A stretch of 64,000 nt of DNA from Marmoricola sp. OAE513 (lineage in GTDB: Bacteria > Actinomycetota > Actinomycetes > Propionibacteriales > Nocardioidaceae). The position numbers and the translations under genes were made by a program. Shown one piece after another: positions 1 to 9,565 of the stretch. Position 1 is the first letter of the stretch, and the number at the start of each line of letters is the position of its first letter. Below the pieces are notes generated by a model. It did not search any database, was not told the DNA's origin, and saw only the letters and a program-made list of their open reading frames with translations. The DNA lies in assembly GCF_040546585.1 (NCBI RefSeq), contig NZ_JBEPOC010000001.1, forward strand, positions 496,001 through 560,000. The letters are read 5' to 3'.

Positions 1-180
<180 letters not shown>

Positions 181-753
181 CTACTCCTCCGTTGCTTCGG
201 GGCGGCGAAGGTACCAAAGCACCGTCTCGCCGTACTTCTTCTGCCTCGCGGTCCCGAGTCCGTCCGGCCACGCAGGCTCAACGCTACGCCGGGACCGCTC
301 CACCACGACAGCGGCGCCCTCCGAGAGCCAGCCTCCGGTCGCCAGCAGACCGAGCGCCTCGGTCACGGCCTCCGCGGGCAGCGGGTACGGCGGGTCGAGG
401 AACACGACGTCGAACGGTTCTCGGGCCGGAGCGGTCAGCACCCGCTCGACGGGATGCGCGCTGACCTCGACGGCGAGCCCGAGGGTGCGGGCGTTCTCGG
501 CGATCAGGGCCGCGGTGCGCCGGTCCGACTCCACCGCCAGCACGGCGGTCGCCCCGCGGGAAGCCGCCTCCAGCCCGACGGCGCCGGAGCCGGCGTACAG
601 GTCGAGGACGCGCAGTCCGTGCAGCGAACCGAACTGGGCCTCCAGCGCGGAGAACAGCGCCTCCCGGACCCGGTCCGAGGTCGGGCGGGTGACGTCCCCC
701 GCAGGCGTCCGGACCCGGCGACCCTTCGCCGTGCCCGCGATGATGCGTGTCAT
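181..753 (-). CDS. rsmD: 16S rRNA (guanine966-N2)-methyltransferase RsmD
   Basis: This 190-residue SAM-dependent enzyme methylates G966 of 16S rRNA during 30S assembly. The N-terminal MTRIIAGTAKGRR stretch is typical of RsmD. The SAM motif I is VLDLYAGSGAVGLEA (about residues 48-62), and the catalytic DPPY tetrapeptide of amino-methyltransferases sits in VVFLDPPYPLP (about 117-127). Length matches the family. It lies between recG and coaD on the same strand, a common actinobacterial arrangement. Confidence 0.95.
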   Translation of the reverse strand: MTRIIAGTAKGRRVRTPAGDVTRPTSDRVREALFSALEAQFGSLHGLRVLDLYAGSGAVGLEAASRGATAVLAVESDRRTAALIAENARTLGLAVEVSAHPVERVLTAPAREPFDVVFLDPPYPLPAEAVTEALGLLATGGWLSEGAAVVVERSRRSVEPAWPDGLGTARQKKYGETVLWYLRRPEATEE

Positions 754-760
754 CCGGACC

Positions 761-2944
761 TCACCCCTTGTCCAGGAACTCGGCGCGCTCGGAGAACTCC
801 AGGATCTCCACGGCGCGCTTCAGCGCCGGCGTACCGTCCAGGTCGGGGTCGGAGGCCAGGTACGCCGTCGCGGCCTCGCGCGCCGCCACGATCACGTCCT
901 CGTCGGTGAGGACCGACAGCAGCCGCAGCGCTGAGCGTCGGCCGCTCTGCTCGACACCGAGGACGTTGCCCTCGCGCCGCTGCTCCAGATCGATCCGGGA
1001 GAGCTCGAAACCGTCGCGGGTGCCGGCGACCGCGGTGAGGCGTTCCATGCTCGGCGAGTCCGGCGCCGCGCTGGTGACGAGGAGGCAGAGACCGGAGTGG
1101 CCTCCGCGGCCGATCCGGCCGCGGAGCTGGTGCAGCTGTGAGACGCCGAAGCGCTCGGCGTCGAGGATCACCATGACCGTGGAGTTCGGGACGTCGACGC
1201 CGACCTCGATCACCGTCGTGGAGACCAGGACGTCGACCAGGCCCGAGGCGAAGGACTGCATGACACGGTCCTTGTCCTCCGGGGTCATCCGGCCGTGCAG
1301 CATCTCCACCCGCAGGCCCGCGAGCGGTCCGCTCGCCAGGTCGGGGGCGAGGTCCTCCACGGCGAACAGGTCCGGACCGTCCTCGGGCGGCGGCTCGTCA
1401 CCGATCCGGGCACAGACCACGTAGGCCTGCCGTCCCTGGGCCACCTCCTCGCGGATCCGGCTCCAGGCGCGGTCGAGCCAGGCCGGTTGCACCTGCACCG
1501 GAACCACGCTGGTCTGCACCTCGCCACGACCGGCCGGCAGCTCGGAGAGCGTGGAGGTGTCGAGGTCACCGAAGACCGTCATCGCCACGGTCCGCGGGAT
1601 CGGCGTCGCGGTCATCACCAGGACGTGCGGCGGGGTCCCCGCCTTACCGGTCAGGGCCGCACGCTGCTCGACGCCGAAGCGGTGCTGCTCGTCGACGACG
1701 ACGAGGCCGAGGTCGAAGAACTGGACCTTCTCCTCGAGCAGCGCGTGCGTCCCGATCACGATGCCGGCCTCCCCGCTGGCCGCGTCGAGCATCGCCTGGC
1801 GGCGCGCGGCCGTGCTCATCGACCCGGTGAGCAGTGCCAGCCGGGTCGCCTGCTCGGCACCGCCCAGAAGACTGCCGAGCGTGCCGCCCTCGGCGAGGTC
1901 GCCGAGCATCGAGGCCATCGAGCGGAAGTGCTGCTGGGCCAGGACCTCGGTGGGCGCGAGCAGGGCTGCCTGTCCTCCGGCATCGACGACCTGCAGCATC
2001 GCCCGGAGCGCGACCAGCGTCTTGCCGGAGCCGACCTCGCCCTGGAGCAGTCGGTGCATCGGGTGGTCCGAGGCGAGCTCGTCGGCGACCTCGTCCCCGA
2101 CCCGCTCCTGGCCGGCCGTCAGGGTGAACGGCAGCCGCGTGTCGAACGCGTCCAGGATCCCGTCGGTGCGCAGCGGACGCGGCACGGCCGGTTCGGCGCG
2201 GTGGTTCGCACGACGCCTCGCGAGCACCATCTGGGTGGTGAACGCCTCGTCGTACTTGAGCCGCTTGCGGGCGGCTCCGAGCTCTCCGTGGTTGTCGGGT
2301 CGGTGGATCCAGCGCAGCGCCTGGTCGGCCGAGAGCAGCTCCCGCTCGGCCCGGACCGCTGCGGGCAGGGTGTCCGGGATGTCGTCGACCAGCTCGAGCG
2401 CCAGGCCGATGAGCTCCTCGAGCTGCCAGCTGTCGACCTTGCCGGTCACCGGGTAGATCGGGATCAGCTCGGGCATCTTCGCGAAGGCGTCCGCCGCGTC
2501 GTCGGCGTCGTCGCCGTACATCCGCGAGTTCGGGTTGTTCAGCTCCCAGTGCCCGTTGAACCACTTGAGCTTGCCGGAGAACATCCCGATCTTCCCGGCC
2601 GCCAGCTGCTCGGCCCGCCACCGAGCGGTGTGGTGCGCGCGGTCGAAGAACGTCATCCGCAGGGTGCCGTCCTCGGCCTTGACCAGCACCTCCTGCCGGT
2701 ACGCCGTCTTCCGGGTCCGCCGGTCCTGGTAGGTCTTCTGCGCCGAGGACACGATCTCGCCGACCAGCGAGAGCATGTCGCCCTCCTGCAGCTGGCCGAG
2801 GTCGCTAAGGCGACCCTTCTCGACGTAGCTGCGCGGGTAGTGGCCGAGCAGGTCGCCGACCGTCTCGTAGCCGGTCTCCTTGACGACGTCGGCGGCCTTC
2901 TTGCCCCCGATCGTCGTGAGGGCCGACTCCCAGCTGACCTTCAC
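761..2944 (-). CDS. recG: ATP-dependent DNA helicase RecG
   Basis: RecG remodels stalled replication forks and branch-migrates Holliday junctions. This 727-residue protein has the N-terminal wedge/OB region (about 60-160) and a two-domain SF2 helicase core. Walker A is GEVGSGKT, Walker B is the family-typical DEQH box in VVVDEQHRFG, motif III is TATPIPRT, and QLRGRIGRG is motif VI. The reading frame stays open far upstream, but that part is antisense to the neighbour's true frame. The start is GTG at 2944-2942, which overlaps the upstream stop as GTGA, so translation is probably coupled to the FakA-like gene. Confidence 0.96.
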   Translation of the reverse strand: MKVSWESALTTIGGKKAADVVKETGYETVGDLLGHYPRSYVEKGRLSDLGQLQEGDMLSLVGEIVSSAQKTYQDRRTRKTAYRQEVLVKAEDGTLRMTFFDRAHHTARWRAEQLAAGKIGMFSGKLKWFNGHWELNNPNSRMYGDDADDAADAFAKMPELIPIYPVTGKVDSWQLEELIGLALELVDDIPDTLPAAVRAERELLSADQALRWIHRPDNHGELGAARKRLKYDEAFTTQMVLARRRANHRAEPAVPRPLRTDGILDAFDTRLPFTLTAGQERVGDEVADELASDHPMHRLLQGEVGSGKTLVALRAMLQVVDAGGQAALLAPTEVLAQQHFRSMASMLGDLAEGGTLGSLLGGAEQATRLALLTGSMSTAARRQAMLDAASGEAGIVIGTHALLEEKVQFFDLGLVVVDEQHRFGVEQRAALTGKAGTPPHVLVMTATPIPRTVAMTVFGDLDTSTLSELPAGRGEVQTSVVPVQVQPAWLDRAWSRIREEVAQGRQAYVVCARIGDEPPPEDGPDLFAVEDLAPDLASGPLAGLRVEMLHGRMTPEDKDRVMQSFASGLVDVLVSTTVIEVGVDVPNSTVMVILDAERFGVSQLHQLRGRIGRGGHSGLCLLVTSAAPDSPSMERLTAVAGTRDGFELSRIDLEQRREGNVLGVEQSGRRSALRLLSVLTDEDVIVAAREAATAYLASDPDLDGTPALKRAVEILEFSERAEFLDKG

Positions 2945-4647
2945 TCGACCGCCAGCAGCAACGGGTACCGCTCCTGACCGCCGTCGTAGACGAGCACGTC
3001 GACGCCGGCGTGGGCACCGGCGATCCACTGCTCGAGCCGCTCGGTCAGATCGCCGCAGTCCTGACCGGAGACCAGGGTCACCAGCTCGCCGCCCCCGCCG
3101 AGCATGCGCTCGAGCAGCTGAACGGCGACGTCGAACCGGTCCTGCCCGACGATCGCGAAGTCCCCCTGCAGCACGCCGAGCACGTCGCCGACCTCGCAGG
3201 GGCCGGCGGTGGTCATCGCCTGCTTGGCCGCCACGGTGACGGCACCGTGCCGGGTGCTGCGCGCCGCGGAGGTCATCTGGACGACGTCGGAGTCGAAGCC
3301 GCGGCCGGGCTCGTGCACCGCCATCGCGGCGATGCCCTGCACCTGCGCCCGGGTCGGGACCACCACCACCCGGATCTCGCCGCCCTCCTCGGCGGCAGCG
3401 GCAGCGGCCTGCGCGACGCCCAGGGAATCCGGGTCGTTGGGCAGCACGACGACCTCGTCGGCGCCGCTGCCGAGCACGGCCTCGAGGATCTCGCCGGTGC
3501 TCGGACGACGTCCGGGTCCGCCGATGAGCACCTTCGCCCCGGCCTCGGCGAAGATCGCGCCGATCCCCTCGCCTGCGGCGACCGCGACCACCGCACGACC
3601 TCGACGGGTCGCGCGCCGCTCCTGCGCACGGGTGATCTGCTCGGCGAAGTGCGTGACCCGGATGCGTCGTGGACGACCGGTGTCGATGCCCGCCTCGACG
3701 GCGGCCCCGACGTCGTCGGTGTGCACGTGCACGTTCCACAGACCCTCGCCGCCGACGACCACGACGGAGTCGCCGAGGGCGCCGAGCCGGGTGCGCAGGT
3801 CCTTGATGACCTCGCTCTCGTCCGCGTCCTCGGAGCACTCGACGTCGAGCAGGTACATCACCTCGTACGCCGGCCCGCCCTCGGTGAGGTCGCCGGTCGG
3901 CAGCGCGGGAGCGATCGGCTGCGGGATCCTGCGAGCGCTGCCGGTGCTCTGCGGAGCGCCGACCGGGCGCTGGCCGGTCACCGCTGTCTCGGCGGCGTCC
4001 AGGATCACGCAGAGCCCACGGCCACCGGCGTCGACCACGCCGGCATCGCGGAGCAGCTGCATCTGGTCGGGGGTGCGGGCCAGGGCTTCCCGGGCCGCCT
4101 CGGCGGCCGCGTGCAGGACGTCGCCCAGGTGGGCCTGCGGGTCCTCGGCCCGGACCGCAGCGGCGGTGGCCGCTGCCTTCGCGACGCTGAGCATGGTGCC
4201 CTCGACCGGGTTCCCGACCGCCGCGTACGCCGCCTCGCTGGCCAGCGCGAAGCCCTCGGCCATGAGCACGGCGGAGCGGTCCTCGGGGCCGCCCTTCCCC
4301 ATCCGGCGCAGCAGCGCCGTGAGCAGCTGGCTCAGGATGACCCCTGAATTCCCGCGGGCGCCGAGGAGGACGGCACGTCCGTAGGCCTGCAGCGCGGCAC
4401 GGAGGTCGGGCTCGACGCCCGGCTCGGCGGCCTCGGCCGCCTCCAGGTGCTCGCGCAGGGCTCCCCGGGCCGACTCCATGGTCAGGAACATGTTCGTCCC
4501 GGTGTCCCCGTCGGGGACCGGGTAGACGTTGAGCGCGTCGATCTCCTCGCGGGCGGCGGAGAGCCCCTCGACGGCCAGATCCGCGAACCGGCGTACGGTT
4601 CCCAGATCGAAGGTGGCGATCTGCTCGCCACGCGTGCCAGCCGTCAT
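2941..4647 (-). CDS. DAK2-domain protein, FakA/YloV-like
   Basis: The 568-residue protein has an N-terminal DhaL-type kinase domain (about residues 10-205) with the ADP-Mg signature NVYPVPDGDTGTNM. A middle segment and a C-terminal EDD-type region follow. This is the architecture of FakA, the ATP-binding subunit of fatty acid kinase, which phosphorylates fatty acids held by a FakB (DegV) partner. No FakB gene is in the window. It directly precedes recG with a 4-base overlap, an order common in actinobacteria. The fatty-acid kinase role is inferred from family only; older annotation calls such proteins dihydroxyacetone kinase-like. Confidence 0.85.
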   Translation of the reverse strand: MTAGTRGEQIATFDLGTVRRFADLAVEGLSAAREEIDALNVYPVPDGDTGTNMFLTMESARGALREHLEAAEAAEPGVEPDLRAALQAYGRAVLLGARGNSGVILSQLLTALLRRMGKGGPEDRSAVLMAEGFALASEAAYAAVGNPVEGTMLSVAKAAATAAAVRAEDPQAHLGDVLHAAAEAAREALARTPDQMQLLRDAGVVDAGGRGLCVILDAAETAVTGQRPVGAPQSTGSARRIPQPIAPALPTGDLTEGGPAYEVMYLLDVECSEDADESEVIKDLRTRLGALGDSVVVVGGEGLWNVHVHTDDVGAAVEAGIDTGRPRRIRVTHFAEQITRAQERRATRRGRAVVAVAAGEGIGAIFAEAGAKVLIGGPGRRPSTGEILEAVLGSGADEVVVLPNDPDSLGVAQAAAAAAEEGGEIRVVVVPTRAQVQGIAAMAVHEPGRGFDSDVVQMTSAARSTRHGAVTVAAKQAMTTAGPCEVGDVLGVLQGDFAIVGQDRFDVAVQLLERMLGGGGELVTLVSGQDCGDLTERLEQWIAGAHAGVDVLVYDGGQERYPLLLAVE

Positions 4648-4827
4648 TCCCCGCCCTCGGTCCTCGCGCCCGGTCAGGGTGCACAGATGTTGTGGATCAC
4701 GCTACCGATCCGGTGCTCGATTCGCGCGCAGGGGGTGGTGTCGTTTATCCTTCTTCGGTTGCCCAGAACGGATCGACGTCCGGGACGGGACCCTGACTTT
4801 GTTTGAACGAGAATCAAGGAGTGCACG

Positions 4828-5013
4828 GTGGCTGCCGTCTGCGACATCTGCGCCAAGAAGCCCGGCTTCGGCAACAACCGACCCTGGTCGCGCAAGATCA
4901 CGAAGCGTCGCTTCAACCCGAACATCCAGCGCGTGCGCGCGACCGTGAACGGCACGCCGAAGCGCGTGAACGTCTGCACCGGCTGCCTCAAGGCCGGCAA
5001 GGTCTCCCGCTAA
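4828..5013 (+). CDS. rpmB: Large ribosomal subunit protein bL28, zinc-binding form
   Basis: A 61-residue basic protein of the 50S subunit. It carries two CxxC pairs, C5-C8 and C50-C53, so it is the zinc-containing (C+) version of bL28. Actinobacteria often hold a second, cysteine-free copy that replaces it under zinc starvation; none is in this window. The start is GTG at 4828 with a strong AAGGAG ribosome site at 4816-4821. It is transcribed away from the FakA-like gene across a 180-base gap. Confidence 0.96.
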   Translation: MAAVCDICAKKPGFGNNRPWSRKITKRRFNPNIQRVRATVNGTPKRVNVCTGCLKAGKVSR

Positions 5014-5027
5014 GTACGTTCCTCGGC

Positions 5028-5060
5028 AGCGGCGCGGTGCTCCGGCACGGCGCCGTTGCT
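5028..5060 (+). terminator. Probable rpmB terminator
   Basis: A GC-rich hairpin pairs CGGCGCGGTG (5030-5039) with CACGGCGCCG (5046-5055) with one mismatch, and AGC/GCT at the base extend it. A short GTCGTTTT tract follows. It lies 15 bases after the rpmB stop, between convergent rpmB and thiL. Confidence 0.45.
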
Positions 5061-5098
5061 GTCGTTTTGAACCAGTTCGGCCTGAGGTGCCTGGTGCC

Positions 5099-6064
5099 TC
5101 AGAAGTGCGTCCAACCCGAGGGACCCTCGTATTCCTCACCGTCGACGGTGACCTCCGGGCCGTCCTCCCCCGCCGCGAGCACAGCACCGATCGCCCGGAA
5201 ACCTTCGGGCAGCACGGCGTCGCCCGGAAAGGTCGCCACCAGCGCGTGGTCCTCGCCACCGCCGAGGACGAAGCTGATCGGCTCCACCCCCAGCGCCGCG
5301 CCGACGGCCTGCAGCGGCCCGTCGAGGTCGAAGGCCCCCGACCACACGTCGATGCGGACACCCGAACCGTGCGCCAGGTGGCCCACGTCGGCCACCAGCC
5401 CGTCGGACACGTCGATCATCGAGGTCGCTCCCCCGGCCGCTGCCAGTGGGCCGGCGGCGTACGGCGGTTCCGGGCGCTGGTGAGCCAGCACGACCGCGCG
5501 GGGTGAGCGGAAACCGCGCCCCAGCACCGCGAGACCTGCCGCTGCCCAGCCCTGACGACCCGCGATCGCGAGGACGTCACCCGGGCGGGCCCCGCTGCGC
5601 AGCACCGGAGCGACCGTGCACTCCCCCAGGACCGTGACGGCGATGACGATCTCCGTACCCCGGGTGATGTCGCCGCCGATGACGCTGGCCCCGACCAGGG
5701 CCGCCTCGGCAGCGACCCCGTCGGCCAGGTCGAGCACCCACCGCGCCTCGAGGTCCGGGGGCAGCGTCAGCCCGAGGGTCAGGGCGGTCGGGGTGCCACC
5801 CATGGCGTTGATGTCGGAGAGGTTCTGCGCCGCGGCACGGTGCCCGACATCGGTGGCCCCGGCCCAGTCCCTGCGGAAGTGCCTGTTCTCCACCAGCAGG
5901 TCGGTGGAGACCACGACGTGACCCTTGGGGGTGCGCAGCAGCGCGGCGTCGTCACCCGGGCCGACGAAGACCGCCGGGCCCTGCTCGAAGCGGCTGACGA
6001 CCTGCTGGATCAGCCCGAACTCTCCGAGGTCGGCCACGGTGGCACCCGGCGGCGGGGACGTCAT
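5099..6064 (-). CDS. thiL: Thiamine-monophosphate kinase ThiL
   Basis: ThiL phosphorylates thiamine monophosphate to thiamine diphosphate, the active cofactor used for example by acetolactate synthase further along this window. The 321-residue protein shows the PurM/AIR-synthase fold signatures: VGPGDDAALL near the N terminus, the STDLLVENRHF block, and NLSDINAMGG. A second Asp-rich metal site, SVIGGDITRG, follows. Length is normal. No TPP riboswitch is visible upstream, which fits ThiL being a salvage/activation enzyme. Divergent from the Lrp-like gene. Confidence 0.94.
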   Translation of the reverse strand: MTSPPPGATVADLGEFGLIQQVVSRFEQGPAVFVGPGDDAALLRTPKGHVVVSTDLLVENRHFRRDWAGATDVGHRAAAQNLSDINAMGGTPTALTLGLTLPPDLEARWVLDLADGVAAEAALVGASVIGGDITRGTEIVIAVTVLGECTVAPVLRSGARPGDVLAIAGRQGWAAAGLAVLGRGFRSPRAVVLAHQRPEPPYAAGPLAAAGGATSMIDVSDGLVADVGHLAHGSGVRIDVWSGAFDLDGPLQAVGAALGVEPISFVLGGGEDHALVATFPGDAVLPEGFRAIGAVLAAGEDGPEVTVDGEEYEGPSGWTHF

Positions 6065-6160
6065 GGGGCAATTCTGTCATCCCACCGGCGATTCGCACCG
6101 CGGCAGGTGTCCGGTAGGTTCGTCACTGGCCACTCAGCGTCGAGAACTCAGGGAGCTCAC

Positions 6161-6397
6161 ATGGTTGCTCAGGCATACGTACTGATCCAGACCGACGTCA
6201 AGCGAGCCGCGGAGGTGGCGACCCGCATCGGGGAGATCAAGGGCGTGACCCTGGCCGAGAACATCACCGGTCCGTACGACGTGATCGTCCGCACCGAGGC
6301 CCGCAACCTCGACGAGCTCGACAAGCTCGTGCTGACCAAGGTCCGCCAGGTCGACGGGATCATCCGGTCGCTGACCTGCCAGGTCGTGCACCTCTAG
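6161..6397 (+). CDS. Stand-alone Lrp/AsnC ligand-binding (RAM) domain protein
   Basis: At 78 residues this is only the effector-binding alpha/beta RAM domain of Lrp/AsnC regulators; there is no DNA-binding helix-turn-helix. The body (MVAQAYVLIQTD...GPYDVIVR...GIIRSLTC) fits the family closely. The ATG at 6161 has a GGGAGC ribosome site at 6151-6156. Such SARD proteins can form oligomers and may modulate full-length Lrp regulators, but the role here is unknown. Convergent with ddl. Confidence 0.88.
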   Translation: MVAQAYVLIQTDVKRAAEVATRIGEIKGVTLAENITGPYDVIVRTEARNLDELDKLVLTKVRQVDGIIRSLTCQVVHL

Positions 6398-6418
6398 CCT
6401 GCCCGGCCAGCCCTCGGG

Positions 6419-7552
6419 TCAGCGCAGGCCGGTCCCCCGGGCCAGCGCGAGGGCGACCAGGTGGTCGAGCAGCTCGGGGTACTCCAGGCCGGAGGCCGCC
6501 CACATCCGCGGGAACATCGACGTCGCGGTGAATCCCGGCATGGTCTCGACCTCGTTGAGGACTACCCGTCCGTCGTCGAAGACGAAGAAGTCCACGCGTG
6601 CCAACCCCTCCACGTCGAGGGCGGCGAACGCCTCGAGCGCGAACTGGCGCACCCTGGCCGCGACCGCGTCCCCGAGGTCCGCCGGCACCTGCAGCGCGGT
6701 GTTCTGCTCGGGCAGGTACTTGGCCTCGAAGTCGTAGAACGTGTGCGCCGCGTCGACGGTGATCTCGGCGATCGCACTGGTGCGCGGCTCTTTGCCGTCG
6801 AGTCCGCCGAGCACACCGATCTCGACCTCGCGGGCACCCTCGGCCGCTGCCTCGACGAGCACCTTGGGGTCGAACCGCTGGGCCTCCGTGATCGCTTCGC
6901 CCAGGTCCTCGGGGCGGTCGACGCGGCTGATCCCGAAGCTCGACCCGGCGCGGGCGGGCTTCACGAAGACCGGGTAGCCCAGCGAGGCGACCGCCTCGGA
7001 GATCGCCGCCTCGTCGCGCTCCCAGGCGCCGGGACGGACGAGCACCCACGGAAGCACCGGCAGGCCCTGGGCGGCGAAGAGCAGCTTCATGAACATCTTG
7101 TCGGTGCCGACCGCCGAGGACAGCACGCCGGCGCCGACGTACCGGACCCCGGAGAGCTCGAGCAACCCCTGCAACGTGCCGTCCTGCCCCCAGGGACCGT
7201 GCATCACCGGGAAGACCACGTCCACCTCGCCGAGACGGGTCGGGACGGCACCGGGCTCGCTCACGACGAGGTCGGCCTCGGGACTGAGCGCGACCTCGCG
7301 GTCGCCGGTCACCGCAGGGAGCTCGCCGGCAGGACCGAGAGCGAGGCGTCCGCCCTCGTTGGACTCCAGCACCCAGCGACCGTCGGTGGTGATGCCGATC
7401 GGCACGACGTCGTACTTCTCGGGGTCGAGCGCGTTGATCACGCTGCCCGCAGAGATGCACGAGATCGCGTGCTCGCTGGAGCGGCCGCCGAAGACCACCG
7501 CGACCCGGATCCGGGAGCGCTCGGGGGTGCTGTCGGCGGGCTGCGAGGACAT
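6419..7552 (-). CDS. ddl: D-alanine--D-alanine ligase Ddl
   Basis: Ddl joins two D-alanines with ATP to make the dipeptide end of peptidoglycan precursors. The 377-residue protein has the N-terminal VAVVFGGRSSEHAIS motif, HGPWGQDGTLQGLLE (Ser/Glu loop), and an ATP-grasp C-terminal half with KPARAGSSFGIS. The metal-binding motif reads LNEVETMPGFT; most Ddl and VanA-type enzymes have N where this one has the second E, so one predicted Mg2+ ligand is changed. Start ATG at 7552; the open frame upstream belongs to a shadow of the divergent gene. Confidence 0.94.
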   Translation of the reverse strand: MSSQPADSTPERSRIRVAVVFGGRSSEHAISCISAGSVINALDPEKYDVVPIGITTDGRWVLESNEGGRLALGPAGELPAVTGDREVALSPEADLVVSEPGAVPTRLGEVDVVFPVMHGPWGQDGTLQGLLELSGVRYVGAGVLSSAVGTDKMFMKLLFAAQGLPVLPWVLVRPGAWERDEAAISEAVASLGYPVFVKPARAGSSFGISRVDRPEDLGEAITEAQRFDPKVLVEAAAEGAREVEIGVLGGLDGKEPRTSAIAEITVDAAHTFYDFEAKYLPEQNTALQVPADLGDAVAARVRQFALEAFAALDVEGLARVDFFVFDDGRVVLNEVETMPGFTATSMFPRMWAASGLEYPELLDHLVALALARGTGLR

Positions 7553-7585
7553 GGGGACGACCCTACCGGCCACTAGGGTTGGGAC

Positions 7586-8641
7586 ATGCGACCTGCCACC
7601 CGCGCCGTCCACGTCGGCCGCCCGCCGCACGAGAGCGACGAGCCGCTCAACGTCCCGATCACCATGGCCGCGACCTACGTCGCCGGGGGTGACCGGGAGT
7701 ACGGCCGCTACGCGAACCCCACGTGGACCGCCTTCGAGGAGGCGCTCGCCGACCTCGAGGGCGGGGATCAGGGAGCGCTCTGCCTGTCCTTCGCCAGCGG
7801 TCTCGCCGCCGTCTCCGTCGTGCTCGACCTGGTCGGCGCCGACCAGGTCGTCGTCGCGCCGCGGCACGCCTACAACGGCACCACCATGCAGCTGGCCGAC
7901 CTCGAGTCGCGCGGACGGATCAGGACCGTGCTCGTCGACCTCACCGACACCGCGGCCGTGACCGCCGCCTGCGAGGACGCCGCCCTGGTGTGGCTGGAGT
8001 CGCCGAGCAACCCGGCGATGGAGCTGGCCGACCTCGCTGCGATCGCCGAGGCAGCGCACGCGGCAGGTGCCTACGTCGTGGTCGACAACACCTTCGCGAC
8101 TCCGCTGCTGCAGCAACCGCTGGACCTCGGCGCCGACCTGGTCGTGCACTCGGCGACCAAGTACATCGCCGGCCACTCCGACGTGCTGATGGGAGCCATC
8201 GTCACCCGTGACGCCGAGCTGTACGACGTGCTGAAGCGCCGCCGCGACCTGCTGGGGGCCATCCCGGGGCCCTTCGAGGCCTGGCTGGCGCTGCGCGGCC
8301 TGCGCACCCTCCCGCTGCGCGTCGAGCGGGCGCAGGCGAACGCGACCGAGCTGGCCCGGCGGCTGCGCGAGCACCCGGCCGTGGTCGACGTCCGCTACCC
8401 CGGGTTCGGCGGCATGCTGGCGATCGTGCTGGAGAACGCCGCCGTGGCCGACGTGCTGACCCACAGCACGAAGCTCTGGGTGCACGCGACCTCGCTGGGG
8501 GGCGTCGAGTCGATGTTCGAGCGGCGTCGCCGCTGGGCCGCAGAGCCGAGCACGATCCCCGAGGGGCTGGTCCGGCTCTCGGTCGGCATCGAGGACGTCG
8601 ACGACCTCTGGGACGACCTTGTCGCCGGGCTGCCGTCGTGA
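7586..8641 (+). CDS. Cystathionine gamma-synthase/lyase family PLP enzyme
   Basis: A fold-type I PLP enzyme of the Cys/Met metabolism family, 351 residues, somewhat shorter than the usual 380-400. The PLP lysine is in SATKYIAGHSDV, the phosphate-binding region is SFASGLAAVS, and the C terminus has the family SLGGVES and RLSVGIEDVDDL blocks. The normal PxxMTHA segment after SLGGVES is replaced by ERRRRWAAEP, so substrate specificity (gamma-synthase, gamma-lyase or another) cannot be set from sequence. The next gene starts inside its stop codon (GTGA). Confidence 0.88.
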   Translation: MRPATRAVHVGRPPHESDEPLNVPITMAATYVAGGDREYGRYANPTWTAFEEALADLEGGDQGALCLSFASGLAAVSVVLDLVGADQVVVAPRHAYNGTTMQLADLESRGRIRTVLVDLTDTAAVTAACEDAALVWLESPSNPAMELADLAAIAEAAHAAGAYVVVDNTFATPLLQQPLDLGADLVVHSATKYIAGHSDVLMGAIVTRDAELYDVLKRRRDLLGAIPGPFEAWLALRGLRTLPLRVERAQANATELARRLREHPAVVDVRYPGFGGMLAIVLENAAVADVLTHSTKLWVHATSLGGVESMFERRRRWAAEPSTIPEGLVRLSVGIEDVDDLWDDLVAGLPS

Positions 8642-9537
8642 CCGGACTCCCCGACGGCGTCTCCTCGCGCCCGCTGGTCCTGGCCGACGCCCCTGCGGTC
8701 GTCGAGGTGATGGCCGCCTTCGAGATGGCGACGATCGGCTCGGTCGTCATCACCGAGGCCGACATCATCGGCGACTGGAACCGCCCGAGCTTCGACCTGG
8801 ACGCCGGCACGATCGGCGTCTTCGAGGGCGATCGGTTGCTCGGGTACGCCGAGGTCAGCGGACCCGCCCGCGGTGACGCGTGCGTGCACCCGGAGGAGAC
8901 CGGCCGCGGCATCGGCACCTTCCTGGCGCACTGGATGCAGGACACCGCGCGCGCCCAGGGGCAGAGCGAGATCGGCATGCCGGTGCCGGAGGGCTCCCCC
9001 GGCGAGACCTTGCTCCGGGACCTCGGCTACCACCAGCGGTGGACCTCCTGGGTGCTGGAGCTCCCCGCCGGTCGCGACATCCCGCAGCTCCCACTCCCCG
9101 CGGGCTACGGGCTGCGCATCGCCGAGGCGGAGGACGTCGAGGCGACTTACCACGTGATCGAGGACGCGTTCCTGGAGTGGTCGGTGCGTGACAAGCAGCC
9201 GTACGACGACTGGCGCGCCCAGGTCGTCGAGCGTCCCGGCTTCGAGCCGTGGAACCTCCAGCTGGTCACCGGACCGGACCGCGAGGTCGTCGGCGGCGTG
9301 CACGTCGTGCTCGACCCCGACGGGACCGGGTTCGTCAGCAAGGTCGCCGTCCGGGCGGACCAGCGCGGCAAGGGGCTGGCGAAGGCGCTCCTGGCCGCCG
9401 CGTTCGCCGCTGCCCGCGAGGTCGGCAACGGCCGCTCCGAGCTGAGCACCGACTCCCGGACAGGGGCGCTCGACCTCTACCTGGGCCTCGGGATGGAGAT
9501 CAGCTCGACGTGGATCAACTACGGCATCGCCGTCTGA
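8638..9537 (+). CDS. Two-domain GNAT N-acetyltransferase
   Basis: The 299-residue protein holds two GNAT folds in tandem. The second has the clearer acetyl-CoA motif, KVAVRADQRGKGLAKALL. The first has a weaker version (HPEETGRGIGTFLAHW). Its GTG start overlaps the preceding stop as GTGA, so it is co-translated with the PLP enzyme. Tandem GNAT proteins such as mycothiol synthase share this architecture, but substrate cannot be assigned. Confidence 0.85.
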   Translation: MTGLPDGVSSRPLVLADAPAVVEVMAAFEMATIGSVVITEADIIGDWNRPSFDLDAGTIGVFEGDRLLGYAEVSGPARGDACVHPEETGRGIGTFLAHWMQDTARAQGQSEIGMPVPEGSPGETLLRDLGYHQRWTSWVLELPAGRDIPQLPLPAGYGLRIAEAEDVEATYHVIEDAFLEWSVRDKQPYDDWRAQVVERPGFEPWNLQLVTGPDREVVGGVHVVLDPDGTGFVSKVAVRADQRGKGLAKALLAAAFAAAREVGNGRSELSTDSRTGALDLYLGLGMEISSTWINYGIAV

Positions 9538-9565
9538 GGCTCAGCCCCGCTGACGTCGTGAGAGG

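Noticed and set aside
2945-4684. Open frame in recG phase running upstream to 4684 as if RecG had a 580-residue extra N-terminal domain
   Set aside because: It is a high-GC shadow of the FakA-like gene on the same strand; it is low-complexity Arg/Gly and has no homology. RecG starts at GTG 2944.
6065-6160. TPP riboswitch upstream of thiL
   Set aside because: The gap is under 100 bases and lacks the conserved THI-box core.
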